Shown in pieces: positions 1-14,100 of a DNA stretch of 64,000 bases (its first letter is position 1; each line of letters opens with the position of its first letter). Position numbers and translations under genes: made by a program. The notes under the pieces were generated by a model, which did not search any database, was not told the origin of the DNA, and was given only the letters and a program-made list of their open reading frames with translations. Source of the stretch: Apostichopus japonicus (Eukaryota; Echinodermata; Holothuroidea; Aspidochirotida; Stichopodidae); the NCBI RefSeq assembly GCF_037975245.1, contig NC_092574.1:1767001-1831000 (forward strand). The letters run 5' to 3'.

Positions 1-399
1 TGTGGTGCAAAAATTGGGTCAATTGTGGCAATTTTCGACCCCTTTAGGCCTCCCAAGTGCAGCGTACAAAAATTGTTTACTACTGACTGAAGAGGTTTGT
101 TTACAAGTGGCGAAAACTTCAGGCTCTGATAGCAAAAAAACTGCAGGCGGTCATAGTATGCAAAATTGATGGCGCCATGAAAGGCCAACTTGTCAGCTAT
201 CCAGCGATGGATAGCGTTTAGATAGTGAGAACTTCTATCTAGACTTAGAGACCACAGTACTTTTGTGATTTAGTGTGTAAGTCAATGGGGCTTTTAATGG
301 GCATATGCTACCTTAACCATATCAATGTCACCATATTGTTTCCAGGAAATCCAGGGACATGATATTGATGTTGTCCCACAGTAAGCCAAGTGTGAGATT

Positions 400-620
400 C
401 ATCAAAGTTGGACTAAGAAAGCACCTGCTTACTTTGCAGGTTTGACTACTGCTGTCCTCATATGACCTTTGACCTCACCTAGATATAGTTGCAACCAAAA
501 ACTTATCAACAAGCATCTTTGTATGAAGTATTGGATTCACCAAAGCTGGACTGAGTATAAAATGTTTCAGATTTCTACCGTGGCTGTCCTCCTATGACCT
601 TTGACCTTGGCTCAAGACAG
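400..620. repeat. AGGTCA-bearing dispersed repeat, two fragments
   Basis: Contains TGACCTTTGACCT at 463-475 and 595-607 with shared context (a phrase like CTGTCCTCATATGACCTTTG, GTATGAAGT and CACCAAAGC). This is the same family as at 2.8-3.3, 5.4-6.0, 16.7-17.4, 28.5, 48.3-48.8, 54.2-54.4 and 59.6-61.0 kb. Confidence 0.75.
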
Positions 621-1055
621 TAGTGCTCAGCCAAGAACTGTACAACTAACTACTAAATTTTCTACAAAGGTTTCCACCAATGAAACACTGCCCTTGGTGA
701 TGAAATTTTGACAAGAAATCTTCTATATCGGTCCAAAATTTACATTTTACATGATTTTTTCTTAACTTATTTATAAAATGTAGTGTTGCAGAGGGGTTGG
801 CAGTCTGGTTAGCAGTTCCGCAAATAACATTGTGTACAGAATGTATAGTGTGCAGTAGTTACTACTACTAGTCCAAACATTAGATTAGATGCCAATAAGT
901 TACTGTACTATGTTGTAGCAAAGTCATCTTTCTTCTGCTAGGCCAATTATCATATATGGAGTCAATGATAGGCTAGGTAGACTGCAGACAGTATCATGTT
1001 AGGCTAGACCAGATTGAACCATCGAATGGACAACTTGACAAACCTTGACAAACAC

Positions 1056-2372
1056 TAGTGTTGTGCGGGATCCGATAGTCAAGTGAATCCTGGTATCCCG
1101 ATATTGACTAGTCCCGATCACAGTGCAATGTGTAACTACTACCGGTATTGGGGAAACAACCGGTTATTACATTCGTTTCGGTATCATTCCCGGGAATTCC
1201 GGACATAATAAAAATATCTACGTGTTACTATTTGAAATAAAGAAAAGAAAACACTTGTATTTCTGGTTTCTGTGTTTCTTAGTTTGAATAATATCTGATC
1301 AATTTACGTACTGGCCTAGACCTATATATTAACGAATCAACTTTTCACGTGGTAATTTGGACCTAGGCTACACCAAATATCGAACTTTACTTGGGCTCAG
1401 CATGTTACGGCACCTCAAATTATTCTGAAATTTTCGTTATTTATTCTTCCTTCAAATGATGATTGTGAAGGTTCCCATGTACAAAATCTTACCCTAAATG
1501 CATTTCACCTCATTTTGTTATAATAATTATAATGATTTAATAAATTTTGAGCCAAAACCGCAGGGAGTATATCCAGTTTAAATCCATCTTCGCACAGGAC
1601 TGTATATTATTATAGCCTAGGTGTGGTACTGGTACACACAGTGCAGTACGGTACTTGAGATTTGATGCTGTAATGAAATGGATTCATTTATTAATGCGGG
1701 AGGTTCCACAATGTCATTTATAGTTATCTTTTTTAATTTTTAAGAACTTTTGTACGAAAGATTGATATTGTACGTATTGAAAGTATATTTTCTGGGGTAA
1801 ACAACAGCTAATTAACGATATAAATAAATCTGTACTATTCTTATGTATGTAGTTTATAATTCCGTATTTACTTAGCCCCTATGTTACATTCTTATTGTCC
1901 GAAGTTCCAAACACGTGGTGGCTTGTTGATAGTTAAAAGTTTTCATTGTGAACTTGAAGGGGTTGCCCTATTCCAATATCATGGAATAGTGGGGAACTCC
2001 CAATTTCTGTTTGTGTACGGATTACAAGTTTAATCCACGTGCGAAAGTGTTAATCTTATATCGTACGTCGAGTATGAATGAAGGATGGTGTGGGTTGCTT
2101 ATTTCCAAGGTTTGTGCTTTTCTTTTTGGAAGTGTATGTTAAAAAACAAAGGCCCTAATATAGCATGTTATTTTAATTTTTTATTACCGTGCGTATACAG
2201 TATGAGTACGTACATAGCCTAGGCTATGCATATTGAATGTATGACATTGACAGTCTCGTAACTGCTTTGAACCGTAGATGAAAGTTGAGGAAAATCCAAG
2301 TTGTAGTTACGATACCGGGATTCATGTTGCAACACTACCGGTTGTGTGAAATCCGACTACCGCACAACGCTA
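1056..2372. mobile_element. Non-autonomous hAT-like element with 8-bp target duplication
   Basis: The ends are inverted: TAGTGTTGTGCGG at the left and the complement of TAGCGTTGTGCGG at the right. They are flanked on both sides by the 8-bp direct repeat ACAAACAC (1048-1055 and 2373-2380). The 1317-bp interior is AT-rich and has no transposase. TAGNG-type termini plus an 8-bp duplication are typical of the hAT superfamily. It lies downstream of OBI1 exon 5 in the direction of OBI1 transcription. Confidence 0.82.
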
Positions 2373-2799
2373 ACAAACACTGTAGAAATACAACTATACC
2401 ACAGTGTTCCAAGGTTCCTACATACAGGTGGCTTTGATGATATTGTTCACAGTCATTAAATATATGTGAAATAAGAATGTGTAGACTCAGTAAAGTTTGC
2501 TATTGCCTACTGTCAACTGTATTATTATTGTTAGGATGATAGTAATACTATTACCTGGGAGCTCTGTGGCAGGCAGCTCCATGCTATTACAACATTAACA
2601 TAATCATAGTAACCGTTCTTTGAGGTACATCCCTTGTACAGATATGAATGGTTAGTTTGTAACAAAGTCATCATCTTCTGTTTATGATTGTATTTTTAAC
2701 AACCAAATGCAGACACATTTGACGCAAAACGAAACAACTTTATGGTGCAAATTTTCACAGTTTTGTCAACCATTCTTAGCTATGGCATACCTGCCTGTA

Positions 2800-3290
2800 A
2801 GAAGCATCTAAGTAGGAAGTACAAGATTCATCAATGCTGAACTCACTGAGTTTGCAGGTTTACAAAGTTTTCAGGAATTGAGCACCAATAACCTCCTCCA
2901 AACTCAATGCCACCCAGGAAGACTTTAAGCGGCACCTATGTACCAAGTGATTCAATAAAGCTGGATTTCTTGAGTTAGCAAGTTTATAAGGTTTTATGAT
3001 TTGACTACTGCTGACCACACATGACCTTTGACCTTTCTCATAAACTACTCACAAGCTATAATTATGTGGCATGTACGATCCCTAATTTCCCAGACACACA
3101 GAGGTTCAGTAGTTGAGTAAAAAGCTAGTTGAAAAACTTCACATTTTGGCCACTGGTTACTTCAGATGACCTTTGACCTCCACTGCCAAAATTGAATGTT
3201 GTCCAGAACTCAACAAGAAGCATCTTTGTATGGAGTGTGAATTTCATGCAAGCTAAGAATGATGAGTTATACTGCAACCAATTTTCTGTT
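2800..3290. repeat. AGGTCA-bearing dispersed repeat
   Basis: Perfect TGACCTTTGACCT at 3022-3034 and 3167-3179, with CATCTTTGTATGGAGTGTGA and CATGCAAGCT context typical of the family. A weaker stretch of the same family continues at about 4000-4500. Confidence 0.72.
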
Positions 3291-5028
3291 TTCGTTTTTA
3301 AGCTCCCTTACTAACTGACCACTAGAACGTAAAAATGAAAGTTTTAATGATTAGAGTCTTTTATCACGGCAGGCTTTTTAACATGACATTTACTACAAGT
3401 AACCCCTGGTCACCAGTGACTTGTCACACCCAAACACCCAAGTGTGTACAATTCAAACAGTCAAACTGCCAACAGTTTGCAGCAAGATCAGATTAAACCT
3501 TTTGGAAAGAAGAATGTTTAAAGTGCATTATTCTTTTAAGTGCAGTAACTGCAGAATGACAAATTAAAATTGGTATGACTGATTTTCACAAAGAATATTT
3601 TGCTTTGAGATATCATCTGAATTAATAATGCTGCATGGAGTGCAGTACAAGGTCCATACTAACAAACATTGAAAACACACATGTTGTGTAAAGAGTGCTT
3701 TGCCTCACTTTAAAACTGTCATGGAAGAAAATCCTATGATCAACAGCTACTTGAATATTACAAAGATGACATATATAGCTAACCAGAAAACCAAATTCTC
3801 TAGTAATTCCTTGTAACATTTAATATGAGCATGAAGTTGCATGATCAACAAGGTTCTTAAACTCAAGTGAACCTTTCCACAAGGTTTTTATACATTGAAC
3901 TCTGGTGATATCAGTTAACATTGATGACTGCAAGAATTGATAGAATGTTCTTGTACTTATTTAATTTGATCCTCAATCCAAATACTGTACTACAATTGTT
4001 TATATGCTGTTTGCCATCCTGCTTAAAAGATTCTCATATTTTAACTTCTGTTGACCTCTAATTTGATCCCTGAACTCTACTTCGATTGACAGAAATTTTG
4101 TACTTCCCCATCCACATACCACCAATAAAGTTCATCCATGCATTACTTTTGGAATTACCTTTTTACAAGGTGTTGACCTTTATTGACTTTTTTAACTTTT
4201 GACCTCTACAAATAATGAAGTGGTTCTTGTAAATGGATCCACATGATAAGTATGAAGTTCATCCAAGTTTTACTTTGTGAGTTATCAGGCTGACAATATT
4301 TTAATACTTTACACTTGGTGACCTCAATAACCATTGCCCTCTACAAAATCAATAGGGTTCTGGTCTTGCTAACATTGATCCCTATAACACTCATGAACTT
4401 CATACAAGCTTCAGTATTGGAGGTAAACCCTATTTACAAGGTTTCCAGGCTTTAACCTTCATTGAACTCAAATGACCTTGACCTCTCCCAAAACAATATC
4501 TCCAAGAAAAGAACAATAGGGTCCTTGAACACACTGTTCTAGAGAGTAAAGCAGTCTAACAATTTTGCACGTGCTACTGTATGTCATGTAATAGGCAAAT
4601 GCTTTCAAAATGCCATCTATTGTTTGCCCAACCATTCTGTTTTTGTTATGCAAAATTAGCATGTATTGTATTGAGATACAGAATAGTGTGTTTCTAGAGA
4701 CAGTGGTCAGTTGTAAACTGTTCTTCAGAGAGAAAGGTTGAGTGAGAAATAAGTATAAGACAAAACACAACGTGTAAAAGAATGAGAAAAAGAGAGAGAT
4801 AGAGAGATGAGCAACGAAAAATAAAAAGAGAACAAGCAAATATCCTTTTGAGTTTAATTTCACTTTGTCTGGTGAACACACACTATAAAGATGAATCTAC
4901 ATACCAAGTACAAAGTTAATCCATCATGAAGAAGATGACATGAATTAGATGCATCATGTACCTACAATGAAAGGATTTTTCTCAGGTTCATCTATAGATG
5001 TCCAAGAATGAAACGTGACAGTACTTAC

Positions 5029-5117
5029 TTTCGGGGTGATTGTGCTGCCAAACATTGTTTGAGACGTCCATTCTCCATAGACAAAGTCACATTTTCATCC
5101 CGTAATTTTCCATTTGC
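5029..5117 (-). CDS. OBI1: OBI1 exon 5 (last exon in window)
   Basis: 89 nt encoding ANGKLRDENVTLSMENGRLK then QCLAAQSPR plus two bases (AA) of the next codon. It parallels the human stretch ANKKLKLENGGLVRENLRLK...SPQK. The acceptor is ttttctag and the donor gtaagt. The next exon, which should start with one base completing the codon, was not found between 1 and 5028. Confidence 0.82.
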
Positions 5118-8100
5118 CTAGAAAAAAATAAAGACAAGTAAGATCGGATGGTTCTTAACTATTCTTTGTTCTTTGAAAAAGATTACGATTACCTGTGGAT
5201 ACCCAGTATATGGTGCACATGGTTAGGTGGCATGTTTGTTTTTTAATATTAACCTTTACACCTCATCGTGTTGCTAACTGATTTACCTCAAACCATGGGC
5301 AGCAACATAGCTTGAGGAGGGAGAGGGCCAATAGAAAAACACGATGGCTCTCTACGGAAATGCAGATCTCAACTCTTCTATTCGATGGAATGGATCTACA
5401 TTGACCTTTGACCTTGACCCTTAACAACTACATTAGTACTATTTTAAAATTTTCCCATTATTCTGTACATATCTTGTGGGTTAATGATTTTTTCCAACAT
5501 ACTGACAAGCAGAAAATGGCTATGACAGTTTTCAGGTATTTGAACTTTTTCCTACGATGTCACCAATCACCCAGGCACTAGTACACAGCACATGGTCAGG
5601 TACCTACTGTACAGTACCCACTCAGTTTGAATGTCATCGGACTTACAGTCTCGGAGTTGGCAAAAAAAAATTTCACAGTTAATTTAGACCAGTTTAACTC
5701 AGTTGATCTTTGACCCTGACCCTAAATCTGTCTTATTTCAAACTTTGCCTAATCATTCTTTACCTATCCTGTGGTTTAAGGCCTTTTTCCAACATGCTGG
5801 CATGCAGAGAATGGCAAAAGACCCATATTTAGACTTCCTGACCTTTGACATATGATGTTATCAATCACACAGACATGGGCTTACATGGTCAGGCACCAAC
5901 CCACTAAGTTTGAACTTGATTGGTCAAGGTCAAAGAGGAGTTTGTGACACACTTTTTTGCACAATTTTACATTTGAACTCAACTGACCTTTGACCCCAAC
6001 CGAAAGTCCAAGACTTACTGGTTTGGATATTTATGAGTGACGAGCTTATCTGTCTCCCCACAACCTTAGCACCATCATTCTACTGTACCATGTCCTGGTA
6101 ACGTTTTAACACTGTGCGCCCTCTATGACTGGCTCCACCAGTCCCCGCCCTTCCTTCTCTTGAGACCACTGTCGTCCAAAGTGATCTCTACCATGGAGTT
6201 CAGAGGGACAAGTCGGAGGGACTATCCTAATCAAGTCCTAACCTAACATCGAATCTGTAATGTTTCTGACAGGAGGGATATAACTCCACGCCCCAGTAGG
6301 GAGGGGGACTACCCTATATGACCCTGTCTACGTCTGTACCCCTTAACTCTAGCAACGAAAGCCCAAAGTACCAGGAAGGTACCTTACAAGTTAGGTGGGA
6401 TAAACAAGGACGTGGTCATTCCTCTGAGGTGCTGGGTCTAGTTGAGATACCACTCTAGTGCCCTAACTGGGCACCACAGTTCGTCCCCTAAGACTGACGA
6501 GAACGTCTTTATCTCTGGGATGAATATGTCCCCGGAAGAAAAGATAGAACCTGATTCTTGGCGATGAAGAACAGGTAGCGAACCATTCTCGAACCTGATA
6601 TGATTATGCTTGGTAGATAAAGAGTGAAGGCTGCTCCTCCGATCAGGAACAGGTTTTTTTTGGTTAGAACCACAAGCGAGGCTGAAGTCATTGGTTCGTG
6701 GTGATTTTGTTAGTGCCTGCAGAACTGCTGAAAAGCCCCATGAGGGGGGAGCCATCTGATTAGTGGCATATATTCACCATCCCCCTGATGAGCTGGGCTA
6801 TGTCCCCATTGTCGGTTTCTGTTGTTCTGGCGTCTCGTCAAAACCCAATCTGCCCGCCCGCGGGGTCAGCTCTGGGGGCAATACTCCTCCTCCCATGGGG
6901 ATGTCCTCCCCCTCCAATGGGGATGTCCTCCTCTTTGAGACTCCGTACGTACGAAACATTAATCAAAACACTCTAAGATATTACAATTTGAAGGTAAAGC
7001 TTTTAATATGTCACCAGATTTGAGTTGGACAATGCATGGTCATTCTTTGAGTTACTACTGTAGCCCAGTATAATGAAATAAAGCATAACAACTGTTGAAT
7101 GTTTACCTCTTTTACTTTTTCTACGTCTCTTTCCAGCCTCTTTGACGACATCATGGAAGCTTCAAGCCTCATTGTCAATAATGAGATGGCTTCATCACTA
7201 TTTATCTCTGATCCACATGGAGAAAGTACCTCAACTTCATCACCTTTACTGGAAGCAGAGGGAATGGTAGTATCATGCATCTTCTTCTCAGACACCAGTT
7301 GCTTGATCTGATCCTCCAATCTTCTTATTTCTCTCTGACAGATAAAATGGCATTTAATGGGGAGAACATTTGATCACTTTTGGGATTATGATTTTCTGAT
7401 TCAACCTAATGAACATAGATCTGCTTTAGAGTAGATCCTTTGGAACCATGTATCAAACTAATAAGTGATTACCTTGTTGAGTTATCAGGCTTAAAAAAAA
7501 TTGACTTCTGTAGATATCCAATGAGTTTTGGCACCCATTAAAATTTGTACTCTTGTACTAAAATGGGTCATTCAGTTTTGAAATATTATATTTATCCATG
7601 TGCCAATTTATTCTTTTACATATTTCTATCATATTTACACTGTTTCACATCTGTTGTTTTGTTATGAAAAAAGTCTTCTTACACTCAACACAGGAATGAC
7701 AGTCATCCAAATATCAATCATGCAAGACATCTGTATTTGTTTTCGGATGACAAAAGTTTTCTTCTGAGTAATCAGATCGATGCGAAACCTAAAAGCAATT
7801 TAATTTCAAATTTCACACCAAACAACCTTGGCAAAGAATATGAAAATGTAACATTTCTGTTTTTAGACTTTTATGTCTGTTGACCTCATACAACCTTTAA
7901 CCTCCATGAAAAGGACAAAGCTTTACTTTTTAAGGAGTTATTGCTTGGTTTCAGATTTTCACCTCTGATGACCATCCACTTTTTGAAAAATAATAGGGTT
8001 CTTGTAACTTTTAAGAACACTGTACACATCTACTGTAGTATGAAATTCAACCTACGAGCATGACATACACACACCGCCATCACCATCTCATATTATAGTT

Positions 8101-11100
8101 CCATTTGACTTCATCAAGGAATCAAACACAACATTGGTGTACTAATTGTGCTAAGATGTATGTATACACATTACACAGAGTACAAAATTCATCAAAGGTT
8201 TTTTTGGGAGTGACTACTGTCTGTCGATCATGGGTGTTAAATGCACCTTTTGCATTTGGAAAGGGATCAAACAGCAAAACTTAGAGTCTCTGATTCACAC
8301 ATTTACTATACTGTATACCTCATAATCATCAAAGATCAGATCCACTCTAGCTCTTCTCAAAGCTGCTCCTTGGGCGCCTCCAACAGTCTCTTCTTGTAGT
8401 TCACGTCCGCCTGTTTGGTGGGAATTTACAGCAGCATGTTAAACATGAAGAATGCAGAAACTGTAAATTCATGACCTTCATGGTACACAGTCAATAGTCA
8501 CACAAATGCTCTGCAATGCTTCTATCAAATCAAAGCTACCATGAATTCTAATGCAGTGTGAACACTTTTAAAATCTTACTAGTAAATCCATTTGCAATTG
8601 TGTAGTATATATCAAACAGAAAAACATTCACCAATGTTTGTGAGAACGTGAGATCACAGAGACAATCCATGAATTCGTCATTCAAACTGCGCACGATAAA
8701 GTAATGTGTGATAGAGTCCTCTAATTTCCCCAAAGACAAGAGCATCAACTCTACAAAACATAGAGCTCATTCATCTTCTGAATACTATTGTGTGTGATGT
8801 TCAAGATCATCTCACACATATTGTTCATGCTTATATGTATTCAAGTCCATTCACAAACTGAAGTTGAGCAAAATCTCTAGCAACAAAGAACCCACAAAAG
8901 GGCATCAACATACTGTAATCATTTTGAGATTCAACAAAGCTGAACTTATTGAGCTACTGTAGCTTACAGGCAGGGGCGTCAATCCGATTTGAAACGTGGG
9001 GGGGACGGAATCAATTCGAGTATTCCGGCCGTAAGTACTATCTAAGCGGAGCGCCACCATCGGTTGGCGCGCAGCGTACAAGAAAATTTTTCTTCTGGCA
9101 GACCCCTCAGATTGCAGGAAATGGCACTTCCCGTGCATTATGGCAGAAAGCAACACCCCTAAAATTGATAAAAATTTCCGGCAATTTTTTATTTTGGGAA
9201 ATATTCTCGAAGGAAGTGATCGCCATTTATTCCTAAGTTTACCAATTCCTCGTCTCCCAGAAGCGCCCAACATTTAAGATATCGAAACATTTTCGTGTTG
9301 GCTGATCCATGATCACCGCCCATCAAGGGCGGCGGAAGCACTTTTAATCGGGGGGGGGGCACCGACATCAAAGGGCACTTTGCAGCAATTCGATTGGACT
9401 GATGCAGCCTTATACTTAGTACCCTTTACAACTCTTATTGTATTATCTTATTTGTGTACACACATCACTCCATCAACGCCCCCCCCCCACTCAAGGAAAA
9501 TATGCATACTAGCACTGCAATATCCAATGTGCAAATTGGGAAACAAGGAACAAGTTTTCTTTTGAGACAAAATGAGGCGAAATCATGCTAATTGCTAATG
9601 TAAGAATCTTCCGAATTAGAGTTTATTTCTTGTTAATATCTTAACAAATTTGTTTCATTCGAAATAGCTTTGAGTTTGACCCACAGAAATTCACTAAGAG
9701 TCAGAGGCGTAGCCAGGAGTTGCAAAGTTGTATGCACGACTATCTGAGCGGAGCGCCACCATCGGTTGGCGCAGAGCATAGTAGAAAAATTTTGGTTTTA
9801 CAAACCCCTCAGATGGCCGGGAAAAGGCCCTTCCCGAGTGTTCATTCTGGTTCCCTGGCCTCTTGCTAACTTGAGACACCTCAATTTTTATGTAGAAAAT
9901 GGGCACATTTAACCTGGGGAAAAATGGGGGCACGTGCCCCCTGTGCCCCCCGGTTACGCTGCCCTTGCCGCCCATGCCCGTGAGAAGTAGTGACTGGGTG
10001 AAGAAAGAGCCATGCCGATTGAAAACATGGGCAGAAAAAGTGAAAGTAGCGAAACCTAAGGTAAAACGCGCGATAACGAAGTGATTATTTTCCAGGTTAA
10101 TTGAGACTGTATCTAACGCGAGCTTAGGACAAACATATTCAAAGGTAATGGCATTACTAATCCCGATATGTCGTCTTTGAGGTGTGTGGAAAATCCGCAA
10201 CGACCATCAAAGAGCAATTGAATATTTAGTCAACTTTTCGATTTCAAAAACACTTTTTTTTAAAATTATGACAAAATTTTATGACACCTTTGATTTTTTT
10301 TTGGGGGGGGCTGTGCCCCCCGGGCCCCAATGGGCACGACGCCACTGACCCCAGGGCCTCAGATATAGGCCCATTGCAGGGGTGGGCAACCTTTTGAATG
10401 AATGGGCCAGATTTTAGGAGTGAAAGATTGACAGGGCCGCACCTAACCAACGGCCTGCTGCTGATTTCAAACCTTTGATTCCGAGGACGTTCAAGCAATA
10501 GGTGTGTGTACTTAATCTGTATTCACAAAACCATAATGTCAATACAGTCCTGTTGATAATTAATGGTGATAATAGACCAACCTGACAGCATCATAAGTGC
10601 AGATAAATTCTAAGCAGCTAGCTCGTTTTTGGTGATGATGCAAAATAGATTGATTTTTTTCTTTTTCTTGAGACATCTCACTGGCCGCAAAAAAAATCAC
10701 TGGCGGGCCGCATGTGGCCCGCAGGTTGCCCACCCCTGGTCTATAGGAACGATGTCCCAAAATTTCCCCGGACATATAGGCGAAGGAAGCTATCCGCTGC
10801 GACTATGAGTTTCTCGACTTTCTGTCCTGGGAGTCATACCACAAAATGGTGCATTTCCTCATACGCCATTATTAATTATTTAAATAACTAACTAATAAGG
10901 CACAGCCCATATCCGAGTTCGTATAGCGAGCTTAGCGCAAATTTGGCGCCAGCATGTTAAACCAGGTTGCTAGGTCTACGAGAATACATTTACATAAAAT
11001 TTGAAAACAAGGATAGCAAGACAAACAACTTTTATTATGTTTTCAGGACCTCACACATGCGCATGTATCGTCAGACTTAGAATAGGTCCCATGTGAGTGG

Positions 11101-14100
11101 TGGCTAAAGTGATGAAGGCATGAAAATAAATCAGTGGTTGTTCGTTGGAGTCCTCAAGCAAGTTACCTTGGTTGCTAGGTGAATTTGCATCTGGTTATCG
11201 GGTGAATTCTGGTCGGAGCGTACTATGTAACCACCATGTACCCAGGGACGTAGCTAAGGCCTGATGATTGGGGGGGGGGGTGTAGTGGCTGAAAATCGGT
11301 TTTGAAGCCAGAAAATTCCAACTGCTGCTTTGTACCCCCCACCCTCCCGCTACTCGTCAACGATACGGTCATTGTCAGTCAGAAAACCCAATCTTTCGCG
11401 ACTGCACTTCTGTTACGAACTTGTTGCGATACATTTGTACCCACTGGCACTCATTTCAAAAACTTATTGCCCCTCCCCCCACCCCAACCAAATATTTTTG
11501 TGAAATTCGGGCAATATGCTGAAGGCTTTTTGGATAATTTGCAATGTGTTTTTCAGTGGTTATACTGATATTATTATTACCCAACAATTATCACCAAGAC
11601 GGAAGGGTAATAAGACGGAAAATGATTGTATGCTATTTGCATGCGATGTAAAAACCGATGCATGCCTGTATGATATGCACATCATGATCATGTGTGATGC
11701 GCACGTAGCGCGCGAAAAATTTTAGTTATATTTTTCGGGCAAGTCGTTACAACCCCCCCCCCCCCACAAAACAAATTGGGCTCCTACGCCTATGACGGTA
11801 GTTCTATTAGGCATTTTTTTGTAGTATTCAAAATCATAAGAAGTTTTGTACGGTGGAGTATAAGAATCGCGAGAAACAATTTCCCAAAGTGGCAACAAAA
11901 CGTGGTAAATATGACAGGTTAAAGGTCAATTTTGACCGAAATTTAAAAAAAAATTTACATGAAAAGGCCTAGAGAAACTAGAGTGCGACAGTCGGAAATT
12001 CCGACTGTCGCACTCCAATTTTCCAACTAGCGTCAGTTTTACCATGGCTTGGGGGTGAGACACACTCACACCCCCTCTAACGACGTCCCTGCGCGGTGAA
12101 TATGGAACACGATCACATGGTTCAGCCTCTGTTGAGTCATGGTGCTATCATTTCCCATCACAATTAATCGAGCCAAATTAAGTTTACACAAACACTAAAA
12201 AAAATTGACAAAGTTTAGTATACATCAGTTATCTATAGGTTCTCCAGATTTCTCTGTTTTTGTTTTCAATGTACATAGATGTTGCTTGGAGCTGACAACT
12301 GTACATTCAACCTGTTGTTCAAGAACTATGGATATTCTTTCTCAATAGATTTCAAGCTCTCATAGCATCCATTTATCTGTCCTACTTTATTGTAACTTTG
12401 CTAACTGCTAAGTATGACAATATGACATGCTGCAATATTTCATCTCTCTTCCTTGCACGCATACTTCAAAAAGTTTTGAATGTGGTAATAGTACCTTTAT
12501 CCATTGAAGGCAACAATAACAGAAAAGAAAATTTTCCTTTATATCCCTCCATCTTGGATATGTGCTGGTGATCAATTTCGTATACAATTTTTAGAAACAT
12601 TTCCACTCATATCATAATAGCTCATACGACTAATTAAAAACAAATTTCAATATGGCCTGACTTGTCTCCATTTAACCCACCACCTCCGTTTATGCCTGAT
12701 GATCATCTGGCTGTGATCAATCACTGATTAACCTGAGCAATAAAAACAAATAATACATCTGGAATGAGCAAATTGAAGGAACAAAGCCAAATATCATCTA
12801 ATAACAAGCTAGTATTAAAGTGCATTACCAAGGGTCATCAGCAGCAGCTTCCCAAGTGTGAAGTTAAAAGACTGTGTTAGTGGCTAGGCATGAAAGAACA
12901 GGAAAAGGTGACACTGCGTTTGAATTCATTACTGCACCAACAGAAGACGTGCCAATGTCAAAATATTTGTAAGGCTACCAGATATTGGACGTGAACGGGA
13001 CAGCCTTTTATACCGATGCGGTGTGAAGAAGAGTTGGTCACAAGGATAGCAGAGTTACTTTAACTATTGATTTATGCTTTCTACTTTAAATTAGGCAAAC
13101 AGACCTGCAAGAATACAGTACTATAATAATAACCTCATATGACAGTACAACTGACATTTATAGCCAAATATTTAATTATTAAATAATATAACAGTCACCA
13201 AGCCTAGAATTTCACCGTGACAATCTTATCCACTATCTAAAATAGTGACAGGGCATGAAGAATCTACTGACTAAAATCAAATTCCCATTTGCTTATTTCC
13301 TCTGAATTAATATTTATAATTTAAGCAACACTAATTTGCACTGGCAGAAAAATGTAAGTGCCTTTTTTTCTGTCAAATGGCAAAATCCACTGATACGTAT
13401 CCAGTAAACAGTGAACTAATTCATAGTAACAAAAAAATATGTTTCCTCATTTATCCATGTAAATGATGAACACTAATTCTTGGTGCTTACTGTATATTCA
13501 CAATGCAGCCTATTTTAATCTGTTTATAATTAGTCAAGTCAGTTTACAGATTGATACATAGACACTTTCCTACAGTAACTATAGTGGCAATGTCATGAGA
13601 TCTGATGTAGCAGTTGGAGCTCAGGGAAGTTCCCACTATTGTTATTTGTTTATAACTTTAAGTACTGTCATAAAGATAGGGCTGTCAATTTTCCGAAGAG
13701 TCACATTGGCATTACCGCAACTGCTTACCCATTGGTAAAAGATTTATGGTTTTACTTCTCCTAATTTGAAGTACTACTGACAACTAGACAATTTGCCCCA
13801 AATTCAGCGCATTTGTCATTTGTGATGATCTCCTTCAAAATCTGTTGAAGTTTTTCGAAAAGCTCTTTCTTGTTTCCAATATAAGTTGTGATAAATCTGG
13901 GAAACTCATTAAATATGTGAAAACTACAGTATGACATGTGTGTGGTGCTCATCAAAATTTCATATTTTAGCCCTTAATATGTTAACTCCCAAGTATAAGC
14001 CCACATATATCATTTGAATTTAGGTGATGTTCCTCTTTTCAAGGAAGATGATAAAATATTTCAAAATATCTCCTTATGTCACAAACCTGTGTTCAATGTC

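Larger units (their letters stand above)
1..5028. other. OBI1 intron or downstream sequence, non-coding
   Basis: Apart from the hAT element and the AGGTCA-family repeats listed separately, I see no coding sequence on either strand. OBI1 exon 5 ends in an open phase, so this is probably an intron leading to exons outside the window. Confidence 0.6.

Noticed and set aside
4468-4881. 137-residue minus-strand open frame with hydrophobic stretch
   Set aside because: No recognisable domain or family. The hydrophobic run comes from A-rich sequence on the plus strand. It lies next to repeat sequence.
8905-9273. 122-residue minus-strand frame containing [16 protein letters not shown]
   Set aside because: It is not a gene. 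The recurring peptide is the reverse reading of the MITE hairpin core, reported as a finding instead.
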